From assembly GCF_900115975.1 (NCBI RefSeq), contig NZ_FOYM01000015.1, positions 1 to 64,000 of the forward strand: a stretch of DNA of 64,000 nt, written 5' to 3'. Positions 26,280 through 35,654 of the stretch are shown piece by piece. The DNA is from Desulfoscipio geothermicus DSM 3669 (lineage in GTDB: Bacteria; Bacillota; Desulfotomaculia; Desulfotomaculales; Desulfallaceae). A program made the position numbers and the translations under genes. Every line of letters begins with the position of its first letter. Within the stretch, counting starts at the first letter, position 1. The notes under the pieces were generated by a model. That model saw nothing but the letters and a program-made list of their open reading frames with translations. It was not told the origin of the DNA and ran no database searches.

Positions 26280-27390
26280 ACACCTCCGCTATATGGCGAT
26301 GGCCTTTCTGCAAGGAAGCCAGGCGGCACAGGGCGTCCATTTTCTCCCTGTCCCCGGCCCGGGCCCGCCGCAGAGCCGTTTCCAGCACAGTAATGGAATG
26401 GTCGTAATTCTTCCGGTCCACCGGGTAAGGGTGCCCGTCTTTGCCGCCGTGGGCGAATGAATAACGCACCGGGTCCTTATAGCTGGCCTGCACCCCGTAC
26501 ACAACTTCACCCACCAGGGCCAGGGCCCGTACGGTAGCGGGGCCGACTCCCCCGGTAGCCAGTATTTGCTCGTAATCACCCGGCGCCAGGTCGTAAAGCC
26601 GGCGCAGCGTTTTTTCTATTCTACCGGCCTGCGGCACCGGGTGACCGGCGGGCAAGTGCAAGGTGGCCAATTTTTCCCGGGGCAGCGCGGCCAGCTTTTT
26701 CAAGTGGCCAGTTATTTTTTCGGGGCGCTCACCGGTCAAGTAAACAGAAACATCACGGGCGCCGCTGCTTTCCCGGGCCACCATGTTAAGCACCTGCGGC
26801 CCGCGGGCGCCGCAAACCGCTGCATGTGGCTCCTCAACGTAATTATGCAGGTTATCACTTAACCAGTGGTAGCGCCTGGCCCAACCATTTTCACCGTTCA
26901 TGCCTTGCTGCACCACCGCCCAGTTTCCATCACCCGTAAATATGAAAAAATGATGGTAGATTTGATAACCGTCCTGCACGGCAGCCGAATCCACCTTGGC
27001 GCACATCCGGCTGGCGTATTGCAGTGCCGCCACATGGTCAGGTAGGCCATACCTTTCGGTATATGTCTCAATTTCCAGTGGCGTCTTACGTGAAGTCATG
27101 GCCTTTCCACCGGCAAAAAAGACGCCCAATTCCCGCTGTCTGCCTTTCGTCCCCTGCTTTAGGGCGCCGCACAAAACCGTAGTTAAACCGGAAGAATGCC
27201 AGTCAAAACCAACCACACAGCCCATGGCTTGAAACCAGAACGGGTCTGCCATACGCCGCAACACTTCCCGCGGCCCGAACTCCTCCACGACGGCTTCCAC
27301 GATGGCCGCGCTCAAGCGTACCATTCTGTCAAAAAGCCAGCGGGGGCAATGATGCCCGTGCAGGGGCAAATTAGCTATGCCGGTTCGCAT
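26266..27390 (-). CDS. DUF763 family protein
   Basis: A 374-residue DUF763 protein. Landmarks are RTGIANLPLHGHHCPRWLF at the start, GFDWHSSGLTTVLCGALKQG in the first third, and a His/Tyr-rich C-terminal region (YSFAHGGKDGHPYPVDRKNY). The family is found mainly in archaea and thermophilic bacteria and has been suspected of nucleic-acid work because of a helix-hairpin-helix-like part; ILATGGVGPATVRALALVGE here fits that. It is translationally coupled to pyrE. Function is not known. Confidence 0.85.
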   Translation of the reverse strand: MRTGIANLPLHGHHCPRWLFDRMVRLSAAIVEAVVEEFGPREVLRRMADPFWFQAMGCVVGFDWHSSGLTTVLCGALKQGTKGRQRELGVFFAGGKAMTSRKTPLEIETYTERYGLPDHVAALQYASRMCAKVDSAAVQDGYQIYHHFFIFTGDGNWAVVQQGMNGENGWARRYHWLSDNLHNYVEEPHAAVCGARGPQVLNMVARESSGARDVSVYLTGERPEKITGHLKKLAALPREKLATLHLPAGHPVPQAGRIEKTLRRLYDLAPGDYEQILATGGVGPATVRALALVGEVVYGVQASYKDPVRYSFAHGGKDGHPYPVDRKNYDHSITVLETALRRARAGDREKMDALCRLASLQKGHRHIAEVYEHR

Positions 27391-27462
27391 TACCTTGCCT
27401 CCCCAAACATGAGTTTGGCTAATTCTAACCCGTTCCGGTCAGACTGTCAAGGCATTTTTCAA

Positions 27463-27774
27463 CTATTTTACTTCCTTAAGATTAACATAAATAGCATTTT
27501 CTTTTTCATTATATTCCGCAGCAAAATTTCCTTTCTTGTCTTCAATGTTAAAATATTTGAATATACCCCTGGCGCCTATTTTGTTCTTATTTAGCATCAT
27601 GCCTCCTTCTTTGACTCCCTTGACGCGCAATTGCTTGGTATCTTTGTCATAAGCCACCTCAACGCGATCAGTATTCAGCTTATCCGCCAACTTTCTGCCC
27701 AACCTAATATGATGTTTAGTGAGAGCAACGACATTTTCCCTGGATGATCTCGGCCTGTAAACTTCAAAACCCAA
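27463..27774 (-). CDS. Hypothetical small basic protein
   Basis: A 103-residue protein from TTG 27774, which has AAGGAGGGG upstream. It is Lys/Arg-rich and strand-rich: IRLGRKLADKLNTDRVEVAY, then LRVKGVKEGGMMLNKNKIGA, and a last strand NAIYVNLKEVK. No Cys, no membrane segment. It may be a small nucleic-acid-binding protein, but this is only from composition. It is monocistronic; the upstream gap to 28065 holds a terminator of the next small gene. Confidence 0.6.
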   Translation of the reverse strand: MGFEVYRPRSSRENVVALTKHHIRLGRKLADKLNTDRVEVAYDKDTKQLRVKGVKEGGMMLNKNKIGARGIFKYFNIEDKKGNFAAEYNEKENAIYVNLKEVK

Positions 27775-27920
27775 TTACAACCCCTCCTTGAATTAATAAA
27801 TAGTAATTCTGTTTCCTCATTTTATTTCTGAGCAAAAGTTTAATTTATATCTATATAAATTATTATCATTTGAAAGAATAACTAAACACATTTTATAAAT
27901 CTATCAATGAAAAATCAAGT

Positions 27921-27956
27921 TAAAAAAATAAAATCCTGCCGTATAACAGGATCTTT
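27921..27956 (-). terminator. Minus-strand terminator
   Basis: AAAGATCCTG pairs with CAGGATTTTA around TTATACGG, followed on the minus strand by TTTTATTTTTTT. It lies about 110 bases after the 24-residue peptide gene, whose transcript it probably ends. Confidence 0.75.
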
Positions 27957-28064
27957 TGTTGAACAATTTATTTTCACTTAACATATGAAAAAAAGCCACA
28001 CACATACCATGTAAAATACATTATATATCAATAAATTTATCTCAACTTAATGGGCAGTTTAACG

Positions 28065-28139
28065 TCATACCCGGGACAACCTCGTGCATCCCCCTTTACA
28101 GTGAGCTACGGGACGAAGCATGTATTGCTTCCTTAACAT
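28065..28139 (-). CDS. Very small Cys-containing peptide (24 residues)
   Basis: ATG 28139 has an ideal ribosome site (AAGGAGGTG, 7-base spacing) and a 24-codon frame ending with TGA. The peptide is basic, with a CKGGC core (HCKGGCTRLSRV) after KQYMLRPVA. The ribosome site and the downstream terminator argue that it is expressed. It could be a metal-binding or sporulation micro-protein or a leader; no family is recognised. No peptide-modifying enzyme lies nearby. Confidence 0.45.
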   Translation of the reverse strand: MLRKQYMLRPVAHCKGGCTRLSRV

Positions 28140-28210
28140 TACTTTCACCTCCTTATATTATTAATATTATGGTATCATATGCAGTTTAAGAAGTAAAAAC
28201 AAACACGATA

Positions 28211-28243
28211 CACGAAAGACCGGCACTTGCGCCGGTCTTTCGC
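28211..28243 (-). terminator. Terminator of the DUF1540 gene
   Basis: CGAAAGACCGG and CCGGTCTTTCG form a perfect 11-bp stem around a short loop just after the stop codon. The T-run is weak (TGTTTGTTTTT further on). Confidence 0.75.
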
Positions 28244-28244
28244 A

Positions 28245-28394
28245 TTACATCTTTGGTTTGAAAGTTTCACATTTTGTCTGATCCGAATTACTGGCGGAAC
28301 TGGAGTTGTTCCTGTCCACCTGGATCATCGGGGCATGGCACTCCACAGCTTTGTTATAATCGCATTCGGTTACCGAACACTTAATACTGGGCAT
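28245..28394 (-). CDS. DUF1540 small cysteine-rich protein
   Basis: A 49-residue protein from ATG 28394 behind CGGAGGTGA. It has the DUF1540 pattern: IKCSVTECDYNKAVECHAP, a polar Ser/Asn-rich middle, then TKCETFKPKM, with four cysteines that probably bind one metal. DUF1540 proteins are common in Clostridia and are often spore-associated. It stands in a row of small minus-strand genes with a SASP gene upstream and a micro-peptide downstream. Confidence 0.85.
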   Translation of the reverse strand: MPSIKCSVTECDYNKAVECHAPMIQVDRNNSSSASNSDQTKCETFKPKM

Positions 28395-28550
28395 TTAAAT
28401 CACCTCCGCGTTTTATAATGCCCAGGTTTAAAAATAATATGCAAATTTTACAAGTTTATAAATTTGTTTTAATATGGATAATTAAAGCCAAAAAGCAGAA
28501 AATAATAGTATAAATTAAATTACCGGCCCAGATATAGGCCGGCAATTTCG

Positions 28551-28805
28551 CTAAGGAGTCGGCTGCTGGTTTGTTACCTGCGGAGTGGCGGGCTGTTGCC
28601 CTTGAGCAAGGCTTTGCTCGTAAGCGGCAATCATTTTCTTGACCATGTTACCGCCCACCGCTCCGTTCAATCTTGAAGGCAAATCGCCGAGATAGCCCTG
28701 GTAGTTTTGAATACCCAGCTCGGCAGCGGTTTCATATTTGAATTGCTCCATTGCTTGTGCAGCCTGGGGGATCAGTTTTCTGTTGGTTCTTTGTCCTTCT
28801 GCCAT
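28551..28805 (-). CDS. Alpha/beta-type small acid-soluble spore protein
   Basis: An 84-residue SASP. The germination protease region FKYETAAELGIQNYQGYLGD and the DNA-binding block LPSRLNGAVGGNMVKKMIAA are both present. These proteins coat spore DNA and are broken down at germination. The C-terminal tail (QGQQPATPQVTNQQPTP) is a Gln/Pro extension not found in short forms. ATG 28805 has AAGGAGG upstream. Confidence 0.95.
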   Translation of the reverse strand: MAEGQRTNRKLIPQAAQAMEQFKYETAAELGIQNYQGYLGDLPSRLNGAVGGNMVKKMIAAYEQSLAQGQQPATPQVTNQQPTP

Positions 28806-29244
28806 TTAAATAAAACCTCCTTTTGTTGTTTTGTTATTTTATCTTGCAGTATTATGATGCCCCCGATTACATGGAGTATGAGTGACACTTTTTAGCGCCG
28901 GTTTTAAATAGTAGCGAAAAGGCCCAAAATAACCAGGCCCGCTTTTTTTTCTACACCCGATTTTTTTCAAAAATAATGCCCCCTAAATCATGGGGGCACT
29001 ATTTTATGGCACGGCTTAAATTTAATTATGGTAGCTTTAGTTTTTTTGTTATTTATCCTGAATTCTCTTGGTTAATATTCGCTTGCTCCTGAATTAGCAC
29101 CTGCTGCTCAAATCCGTGGTAATACTGCCGTGCGCCGTTGCTATGCTCATTTAGTTATCATTTTTACTAAATGGAAGGTTCTTGCAGATTTGTGTCGTAT
29201 TTTATAATTAGGAACATTATTTTTAGATAGTAGGGGGTAAGCAC
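28806..29244. other. Gene-poor gap with a minus-strand terminator and a possible gene remnant
   Basis: TGCCCCC (28977-28983) pairs with TGGGGGCA (28991-28998) and is followed on the minus strand by TTATTTTTG, a terminator with no clear gene before it. Just upstream of it on the minus strand (29053-29155) a 33-codon frame without a start reads YYHGFEQQVLIQEQANINQE, which looks protein-like and may be the tail of a lost gene. The remainder contains the divergent upstream regions of the SASP and GH18 genes. Confidence 0.4.
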
Positions 29245-30552
29245 ATGAACAAGCCTGTCATTGCCGGAATAGCTGCTTTACTATTACACGTATTGTTGAT
29301 ATTTGGCACCCCGGGGCCGGTTGCAGCCCTGGAACACCATAAAAGTATTTCCGTAAACATCGATGGCTTACCGGTTTCATTTGACACACAACCAGCCATC
29401 CGGGACGGGCGCACCATGGTTCCTTTCCGTGCTCTGGCCGAAGCCTTGAATGTTAATGTTACCTGGGACGCTGCCACGCAAACAGTCCGTGCAAAATTCG
29501 ATAATACCTATATTAAACTGCAAATCGGCAACCCCCGTGCTTATCGTAATAATTTAGCCGTAACCCTTGATGTGCCGCCGGCAATATCCGGTGGCAGAAC
29601 ATTAATCCCCCTGCGGTTTTTCAGTGAATCATTCGGCTGCAAAGTAAAATGGGACAACACTGCATACGAAATAAATATAACTTCCCCGCCAAAGACTATG
29701 GCGGTAATCGGCTTCTATGCCCTGGGCGACAGCGAAACCAGCAGTTGGCGGGACTTATTTACCAGGAATTACCCGGATACAAGCGAAGGAAATACCGGCG
29801 CGCTCAGCGGTCTGGCGCTGGGCTGGTACAGCCTGGACGAACAGGGAAATCTGCTGACCCAAAGCAAAACAGGCTGGCAAAGGCCGGAGGGCTGGGAAAA
29901 AGTCCTTCAAGTCGCCGGGAGGTACCGCCTCAACAGCGAAATGATGGTGCATTTGACCGATAAGGACAGTACGATCTACAACCTGTTAAACAACCGTACA
30001 GCAGTAACCGGGGCCGTAAACGCCATTAAAAAGGAAGCCATGCTTTACCATGGCGTGAACCTGGACTTTGAAGGCCTGGGCTGGCGGGATGACGACGATA
30101 AACTGATTACGGTTAAAAACAACTTCAGTCAATTCGTTACTTTGCTAGCCAATGAATTAAAAAAAGACAACCACAATTTGACTTTAACGCTGCATGCCCC
30201 CAACAGCGCTTATCAAGGCTACGATTACCAGGCCCTGGGGAAGCAGGCTGACCGGATTATCATCATGGCCTACGACTACGGCACCAAACCCGAGCCCGTT
30301 GACCTGGTCGTTGAGGCCGTAGAAAGGGCCCGGTCCGTTGTCCCGTCTGAAAAGCTGGTGCTGGGCATATCCATACCCAGCGAAACGCCGGAAAGCCTGC
30401 TGATCAAGATCGGTATAGCCAAACGCTACAACTTAAACGGCATAGCCCTGTGGCGCCTGGGCCTTTTAACCGACGAAATGTGGAAAATAATCAAACAAAG
30501 TTCAACTCCGAGGACGGTTCTCAATGTAAATTCGTTAGACTCAAAAAATTAA
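29245..30552 (+). CDS. Secreted GH18 glycoside hydrolase with copper-amine-oxidase-N-like domain
   Basis: A 435-residue exported protein. Residues 1-28 are a signal peptide ending near GPVAALE. Residues 33-140 are a copper amine oxidase N-like (Cu_amine_oxidN1) wall-binding domain with the paired motifs DGRTMVPFRALAEALNVNVT and GGRTLIPLRFFSESFGCKV. Residues 150-420 are a GH18 barrel related to spore-lytic YaaH/SleL; the catalytic strand reads GVNLDFEGLG with the acid Glu in DxE. It should cut peptidoglycan or chitin-like chains outside the cell. ATG 29245 follows AGGGGG. Confidence 0.9.
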   Translation: MNKPVIAGIAALLLHVLLIFGTPGPVAALEHHKSISVNIDGLPVSFDTQPAIRDGRTMVPFRALAEALNVNVTWDAATQTVRAKFDNTYIKLQIGNPRAYRNNLAVTLDVPPAISGGRTLIPLRFFSESFGCKVKWDNTAYEINITSPPKTMAVIGFYALGDSETSSWRDLFTRNYPDTSEGNTGALSGLALGWYSLDEQGNLLTQSKTGWQRPEGWEKVLQVAGRYRLNSEMMVHLTDKDSTIYNLLNNRTAVTGAVNAIKKEAMLYHGVNLDFEGLGWRDDDDKLITVKNNFSQFVTLLANELKKDNHNLTLTLHAPNSAYQGYDYQALGKQADRIIIMAYDYGTKPEPVDLVVEAVERARSVVPSEKLVLGISIPSETPESLLIKIGIAKRYNLNGIALWRLGLLTDEMWKIIKQSSTPRTVLNVNSLDSKN

Positions 30553-30914
30553 ATATTTTTAATCAAACCTCAGAAACTTTTTTGCTTTTCAACCGGACAA
30601 ATGTCCTAAATGTAAGTATTTATCGACCTCCAAGTCAGTAAGTTTTTGGAAATAAATTATGTTGTTAATTGGTTAAAATAGTTAATCAAATGTGATTTCG
30701 TGGTGCCCTTGTCCTGCATTTTTCTCTCCTTATTTTGGAGATTTGGGCAAGGATTACCTTATATCTCTATTATTAGGATTTTGTCTTGCAAGGACAGGAT
30801 TTGTCTGGGTATTTTGGCCGATTTTGAGCTATTTTAGCTGCATATCCCCCTTTAACAATCACGGTAAAAATATGGTTTTTTGCAAAATCCATCCAGGCTT
30901 GCAAGAAAGATCCC
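30553..30914. other. Gap without a supported gene
   Basis: AT-rich sequence between two genes on opposite strands whose 3' ends face each other. On the minus strand an AAGGAGAG site precedes a 20-codon frame (ATG near 30716, MQDKGTTKSHLINYFNQLTT), which I do not regard as enough for a gene. No strong hairpin terminator was found. Confidence 0.4.
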
Positions 30915-31148
30915 TCACCCTCCGCTAGCCGCCGGAAAGAAAATAACCTCGTCTCCGTCAATTAAGTTATACTCTTCCCCCACCATTTTCCCATTCACTG
31001 AAACAAAATGAACTTTATTCGCCGGTACTGCTAAACGTTTACGTAAATCTTCAATTGTCTCTCCCTCATTCAGTTCAACAGGACGAAATTTACTAAAAGC
31101 GGGATAATTAAAAGAAAGGATCCCCAACAACTTAACTCTCACCTGCAA
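30915..31148 (-). CDS. MoaD/ThiS-like ubiquitin-fold sulfur carrier
   Basis: A 77-residue beta-grasp protein ending in the Gly-Gly needed for thiocarboxylation (DGDEVIFFPAASGG). The start TTG 31148 has AAGGAGG upstream; GTG 31142 is an alternative. MoaD-type proteins donate sulfur to pterin cofactors. It is the last gene of the minus-strand cluster, after the UbiD gene, and is one of two such proteins here, each near a tungsten aldehyde oxidoreductase gene. Service to the tungstopterin cofactor is inferred from that position. Confidence 0.8.
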   Translation of the reverse strand: MQVRVKLLGILSFNYPAFSKFRPVELNEGETIEDLRKRLAVPANKVHFVSVNGKMVGEEYNLIDGDEVIFFPAASGG

Positions 31149-31213
31149 CTTCGTTGATACCTCCTTTTTTACTTTAGTGTATTGACGACTAAGCATATAA
31201 AATTAATCCAATT

Positions 31214-32560
31214 TCAGTCAAGATAGTCATCCAACTTTATATCGTTATATTCGGGAATGCTAATTTTTTCAAATCTTTCTGCAGGCAACTCTAACGGGAT
31301 GGTAGCATCAATCCCCATTTTATCGCTTATCCCATCATTACTGGAAGGATCTAACTTGTTTCCCATAGCTCCAGTGACTATAAAAACGTCACGTCCCGCC
31401 TGGCAGCGGGTTGCAATCGCCCATTCCACGTCTTCCGGATCAAAAATATTGACGTCGTGGTCCACCACCACCACATGCTTTACTTCACTGCAGCTGGCTA
31501 AGGCAGCAAAAATTGCGTTTTTAGCTTCACCTTCATGTTTTTTTTCAATAGAGATTACCGCGTGATAACGGCAGCTACCACCTAATGTTAAATGCACATT
31601 TTTAACGGTAGGTACCGCCTGCCGGACTATTTGTAGTAGAACGGCTTCCCGGGCAATTCCTCCTACAAGAACATGCTCGCGCGTGGCGGGAATAATTGTA
31701 TGGTAAATTGGCTGCCGGCGGTGCGTAACCGCCATTACTTCCACCACCGGCCTGGGACTGGCCGGGCCATAGTATTTTGGATATTCCCCGAAAGGCCCTT
31801 CAACTTCCCGGACCCCGGGTAGAAGCCTTCCTTCTATTACAATTTCCGCCCCGGCCGGTACCTCAAGGTCTACCGTTTCGCATTTTACCAACTCTAAAGG
31901 CTGCGGTAAGAGGGCGCTGGCAATTTCCAGTTCGTCCACCCCTATTCTGGTGGTCGCCTGAGAAGCCAATAACACTAATGGGTGAACTCCAATAGCAAGG
32001 GCTATTTCCAGAGGCCGACCTTTCTGCTCGGCTTTTGAAAAGAAATGCCACAAATGACGAGGTAAAATCAATATCCCCAGTTTATTGGGACCGGATATTT
32101 GCAGCCTGTGAATAGAGATATTTCGCACTCCCGTGTCCGGGTCTTTAGCGATTAATATAGCTGCCGTAATATAGGGTCCGGCATCCTTAGCATGATGCGT
32201 TGGAATAGGAAACATTTTAAATAAATCTATATCCTTGTTAACAATACATTCTTTTACCGGAGCACTATTTGAAGAAACCAACCGACAAGGAACAGGGTTT
32301 TCTACAGCAGCTGCAAACTTATCCAGCATCCCCTCGACAGTGGTAGACATCGCGACTGCGAAAAGCCCTCTTTCCCCGACCAACCCCGTAACTACCGGCA
32401 TTTCATATCCTTTTACCCGTTCAAAAAGCAACGAATATATGCCATCTGCTTGTTTGCCCAGTGCAGCAATTTCAAACACAGGATCTACTTCTTTTTTTAT
32501 CCGCTTTAACTTGCCTTCCCTGTCCAAAAATGCCAGCCAATCCCGCAGTGAATAAGCCAC
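31214..32560 (-). CDS. UbiD-family decarboxylase (prenylated-FMN dependent)
   Basis: A 448-residue UbiD homologue. SLRDWLAFLDREGKLKRIKK opens the protein; NISIHRLQISGPNKLGI, EGPFGEYPKYYGP with the key glutamate, and the late VVVDHDVNIFDPEDVEWAIA are typical. UbiD enzymes reversibly decarboxylate aromatic, heteroaromatic or alpha,beta-unsaturated acids using prFMN made by UbiX; no ubiX lies in the window. Start GTG 32560 follows GGGAGGG. It lies 23 bases after the alcohol dehydrogenase gene. The substrate is unknown. Confidence 0.92.
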   Translation of the reverse strand: MAYSLRDWLAFLDREGKLKRIKKEVDPVFEIAALGKQADGIYSLLFERVKGYEMPVVTGLVGERGLFAVAMSTTVEGMLDKFAAAVENPVPCRLVSSNSAPVKECIVNKDIDLFKMFPIPTHHAKDAGPYITAAILIAKDPDTGVRNISIHRLQISGPNKLGILILPRHLWHFFSKAEQKGRPLEIALAIGVHPLVLLASQATTRIGVDELEIASALLPQPLELVKCETVDLEVPAGAEIVIEGRLLPGVREVEGPFGEYPKYYGPASPRPVVEVMAVTHRRQPIYHTIIPATREHVLVGGIAREAVLLQIVRQAVPTVKNVHLTLGGSCRYHAVISIEKKHEGEAKNAIFAALASCSEVKHVVVVDHDVNIFDPEDVEWAIATRCQAGRDVFIVTGAMGNKLDPSSNDGISDKMGIDATIPLELPAERFEKISIPEYNDIKLDDYLD

Positions 32561-32583
32561 CTTTTACCCTCCCGTCTGTATAA

Positions 32584-33747
32584 TTAATATGCATTTTTAA
32601 GAATCCCCAAAATATCTTCCCGGGTTGGCACACGGGGATTAAATTTTATCATTCCGTGCTTCAAAGCTGTTTCGGCTATTGCGGCAAGCGAATCTTCTGA
32701 AATTCCAATCTCTTTTAACTGAGTTGGTAATCCAATATTTTTTACCAGTGTTTTAATCGCCCGTGGGGCTAATGAAGCGGCTTTATGCAAAGATTTACCT
32801 TCAATATGCTCTCCCATAGCGCGAGCTAAATCTGTAAATTTGTCGGGTTTTGCCATCGAATTGTATTTCATAACATAGGGTAACAACAAGCCGATTGCTA
32901 CTCCGTGACTGACGTGTACATGTCCGCTCAAAGCTGCTCCTATGGAGTGGGTTAACCCTAAGAAAGCATTGTTAAAAGCCATCCCTGCCAGCAAACTTCC
33001 CAAAGCAACATTGGTTCTGGCCACAAGGTCGTTGCCATTGGCCACCGCGGGCCTCAGAGAAGCGCTTATTAACTCTACGGCTCTTAATGCCAGGATGCTT
33101 GAAACAGGCGATGCAATTGTAGAAACGTATGCTTCTACCGCATGGGAAAGGGCGTCTATACCACTGGCCGCCGTTATCCCTGAAGGGGCGGATATCATCA
33201 TCAGCGGGTCCACAAAAGCGACGTCCGGAGCCAGATATTCACTGGTAATAGTCACTTTTATATTTTGTTCCCAGTCCGAAAGCACCGCAAAAACAGTTAC
33301 CTCGCTGCCCGTGCCTGCCGTTGTGGGTATGGCTAAAAGCGGTACAGTGGGCTTGACCTTTACTTTATTTACTCCCGCATAGTCGCCAATCTTCCCTCTA
33401 TTGTCGTGAAGCACCCTTATCGCTTTTGCAATGTCAATCGAACTTCCTCCACCCAGGGCAACCAAACAATCGGGCTTGAAGCGGCTCATAAAATCAGCAG
33501 CTTTGTGTACAGTCTCTAATCCCGGATCCGGCTCCACCTCACTGAAAACCTCAAACGTTAAGCCACTTCCTGTTAGTAAACTTTTTACTTTATCGACCAA
33601 ACCCGACTTCACAATTCCGGGGTCGGTAACCAGCAACACCCTTGCGCAACCCATATCCCTAATTGCACCGGGAAGATGCTGAGAAACTACACCGTTTCCA
33701 AAAAGGACCTTTGTTTTTACGGCAAAAGAAAAATTAAAGTCAAGCAT
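32584..33747 (-). CDS. Iron-containing alcohol dehydrogenase (copy 1)
   Basis: A 387-residue group III alcohol dehydrogenase. It has the NAD(P) loop CLVALGGGSSIDIAKAI, then LLAIPTTAGTGSEVT, and metal-binding His residues in ASGIDALSHAVEAYVS, LTHSIGAALSGHVHVSHG. Such enzymes reduce aldehydes or oxidise alcohols. ATG 33747 (after GGGGAGGG) is preferred over the in-frame GTG-like start upstream. It is 29 bases after an aldehyde oxidoreductase gene, so aldehyde and alcohol steps are probably linked. Confidence 0.93.
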   Translation of the reverse strand: MLDFNFSFAVKTKVLFGNGVVSQHLPGAIRDMGCARVLLVTDPGIVKSGLVDKVKSLLTGSGLTFEVFSEVEPDPGLETVHKAADFMSRFKPDCLVALGGGSSIDIAKAIRVLHDNRGKIGDYAGVNKVKVKPTVPLLAIPTTAGTGSEVTVFAVLSDWEQNIKVTITSEYLAPDVAFVDPLMMISAPSGITAASGIDALSHAVEAYVSTIASPVSSILALRAVELISASLRPAVANGNDLVARTNVALGSLLAGMAFNNAFLGLTHSIGAALSGHVHVSHGVAIGLLLPYVMKYNSMAKPDKFTDLARAMGEHIEGKSLHKAASLAPRAIKTLVKNIGLPTQLKEIGISEDSLAAIAETALKHGMIKFNPRVPTREDILGILKNAY

Positions 33748-33776
33748 TGCAATAACCCTCCCCAAATAGTGTAAGT

Positions 33777-35615
33777 TTAATCTAAACCAAGTTCTTTTAT
33801 TTTAGAAGGTAACGGTATCCCTTCCTCACTCCAGCCCCGGTAAGCATAATACTCCGCAAGCATAGCTTCTAATGGGGGAAGGTTTTCAGCCGCTCCTCCT
33901 GCGCCCCGATTTTGCCTGAGAATTCTTTCCGGCAATATGTCATCTTTTCGATTTACACCGCAAGAAATATTAAAAAGCCTCTTAAGGTTAAAAATACGTT
34001 CGCCGCAGCGAAGCAGCTCATCCACCGAATAACTTAAACCAGTTACCTTGTTCAACCAGCCGGTAATCTCGGTCAAGTTAACTCCTCCGAACAATAAGAA
34101 CTTACAAACTGCAAGGGAATCCATTACTGCCATCAGGTTTTGCGACTTTGCCACCAGCTCTCCTTTACCTTCAACGGCAAACCGGTCTTCAACCGCGCTT
34201 ATACCTATTTCAGGCATTGTCATATTCCGCTCGAAAATATGACTAAATGCCTCCAGGTGGCATGCCCCACGATTAGCGGTAGCGTACCCTAAAGCTATGC
34301 TGTTATAAGCCCTTGGGTCATGAGCAGGAAATCCTAACCCTTTTGCCTCTATTGCAAACTCAGCAACCTCTTTGCCAAAGAAACGTCTAATTGCCGGGAA
34401 TCCTTCCGCCAATAGGGAGCCAAGTTTACCCTCTTGATTCGCAATACAATGGATCATCTCTATGAGGACTTGCGGATCTCCCCAACGCAACTTTAGACCG
34501 CCGGTGAATTCCTCATTGATAAATCCCCTTTCAAAAGCCTCTATAGCAAAAGCAATCAGGTTACCGGTATCAATGGTGTCAATACCATACTTGTTGCATA
34601 ATTCGTTTGCATAACTTATCGCTTCCAAGTCATCTACCAAACAACTTCCACCCATTAATCCCAAGGTTTCATATTCCGGCCCCCCTCCTTTTACTCCCGC
34701 ATAGGGGCCTTCTTTAATATTTACTCTACGGCCGCAGCCGACAGGGCAACCGGCGCAATGATATCTTCCAGTAAGCAAAGTGTCGGCCATCTTCTGGCCC
34801 GAAATTTTTAAAGCACCTTCCTCCCACTTGCCCCCGGTCCAATTGCGAATGGGAAGATCCCCCGTCTGCTCACAGGGAATAACCAGACCTGCCGTGCCAA
34901 ACAGTCCAAGGACCCTTGTCTTTTCTTGAATTCTTTTCAAAACAGGCTTCAAATCTTCTCTTAAGCCGGCGGGATCACTAACTGGCAGTTCTCGCTGCCC
35001 ATATACTGCGATAGCTTTAACCCGTTTGGCCCCCATAACGGCTCCTAAACCACACCGGGCCGCAGTCCGCCCTTCTTCCCCGTCAGTAAAAATGCCGGAT
35101 ATTTTAACCATCCGTTCACCGGCGGGTCCGATAGTACATACCTCGGCCTTTTGACTGGTCAGTTGTTTTAGAGCCGTTGAACATTCATAAGTGTTTAAAC
35201 CCCACAAGGAAGAAGCCTCTTTTATTTCCACCTTTCCTTCGTTTATCCATATATAAACAGGTTTTTCCGCATTACCCTGCAGGACAAGGGCATCATAGCC
35301 GGACTTCCTCAGCATCCGGCCCCATCTTCCTCCAATGCTGGCTTCTCCCCAAATACCGGTTAAGGGCGACTTAGAAACAACGCTGTGCCTCCCGGATGAA
35401 GGAACCATTGTTCCTGTAAGCGGTCCCGTAAAGAAACCTAAATTGTTTTGTCGACCCAAAGGCTCCACCCAAGGGGAAACATTCTCGTATACGACTCTGG
35501 CCCCCAAGCCGCTTCCACCAATCCAATTTAATAATTCCTTCCCTTCTATTTTTTCTACCCGCTCTTTCCTGTGCTCTAGATCTAACCATAATATCTTGTA
35601 CTCGAAGCCAGACAT
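33777..35615 (-). CDS. Aldehyde:ferredoxin oxidoreductase (tungsten type, copy 1)
   Basis: A 612-residue AOR-family enzyme. The N-terminal pterin domain reads KILWLDLEHRKERVEKIEGK and SGRHSVVSKSPLTGIWGEAS; the cluster ligands are CAGCPVGC plus a distant cysteine in NISCGVNRKDD. It converts aldehydes to acids with ferredoxin, or acids to aldehydes when ferredoxin is very reduced. ATG 35615 follows AGAGGTG. A MoaD-like gene lies 40 bases upstream and an alcohol dehydrogenase 30 bases downstream. Confidence 0.93.
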   Translation of the reverse strand: MSGFEYKILWLDLEHRKERVEKIEGKELLNWIGGSGLGARVVYENVSPWVEPLGRQNNLGFFTGPLTGTMVPSSGRHSVVSKSPLTGIWGEASIGGRWGRMLRKSGYDALVLQGNAEKPVYIWINEGKVEIKEASSLWGLNTYECSTALKQLTSQKAEVCTIGPAGERMVKISGIFTDGEEGRTAARCGLGAVMGAKRVKAIAVYGQRELPVSDPAGLREDLKPVLKRIQEKTRVLGLFGTAGLVIPCEQTGDLPIRNWTGGKWEEGALKISGQKMADTLLTGRYHCAGCPVGCGRRVNIKEGPYAGVKGGGPEYETLGLMGGSCLVDDLEAISYANELCNKYGIDTIDTGNLIAFAIEAFERGFINEEFTGGLKLRWGDPQVLIEMIHCIANQEGKLGSLLAEGFPAIRRFFGKEVAEFAIEAKGLGFPAHDPRAYNSIALGYATANRGACHLEAFSHIFERNMTMPEIGISAVEDRFAVEGKGELVAKSQNLMAVMDSLAVCKFLLFGGVNLTEITGWLNKVTGLSYSVDELLRCGERIFNLKRLFNISCGVNRKDDILPERILRQNRGAGGAAENLPPLEAMLAEYYAYRGWSEEGIPLPSKIKELGLD

Positions 35616-35654
35616 TTTATCACCTCTATTTTGCTTCATCTAATTCTGCATAAA

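Noticed and set aside
30692-30961. Overlapping frames on both strands upstream of the MoaD-like gene
   Set aside because: No ribosome sites of the right kind and no similarity; the minus frame overlaps the MoaD-like gene.
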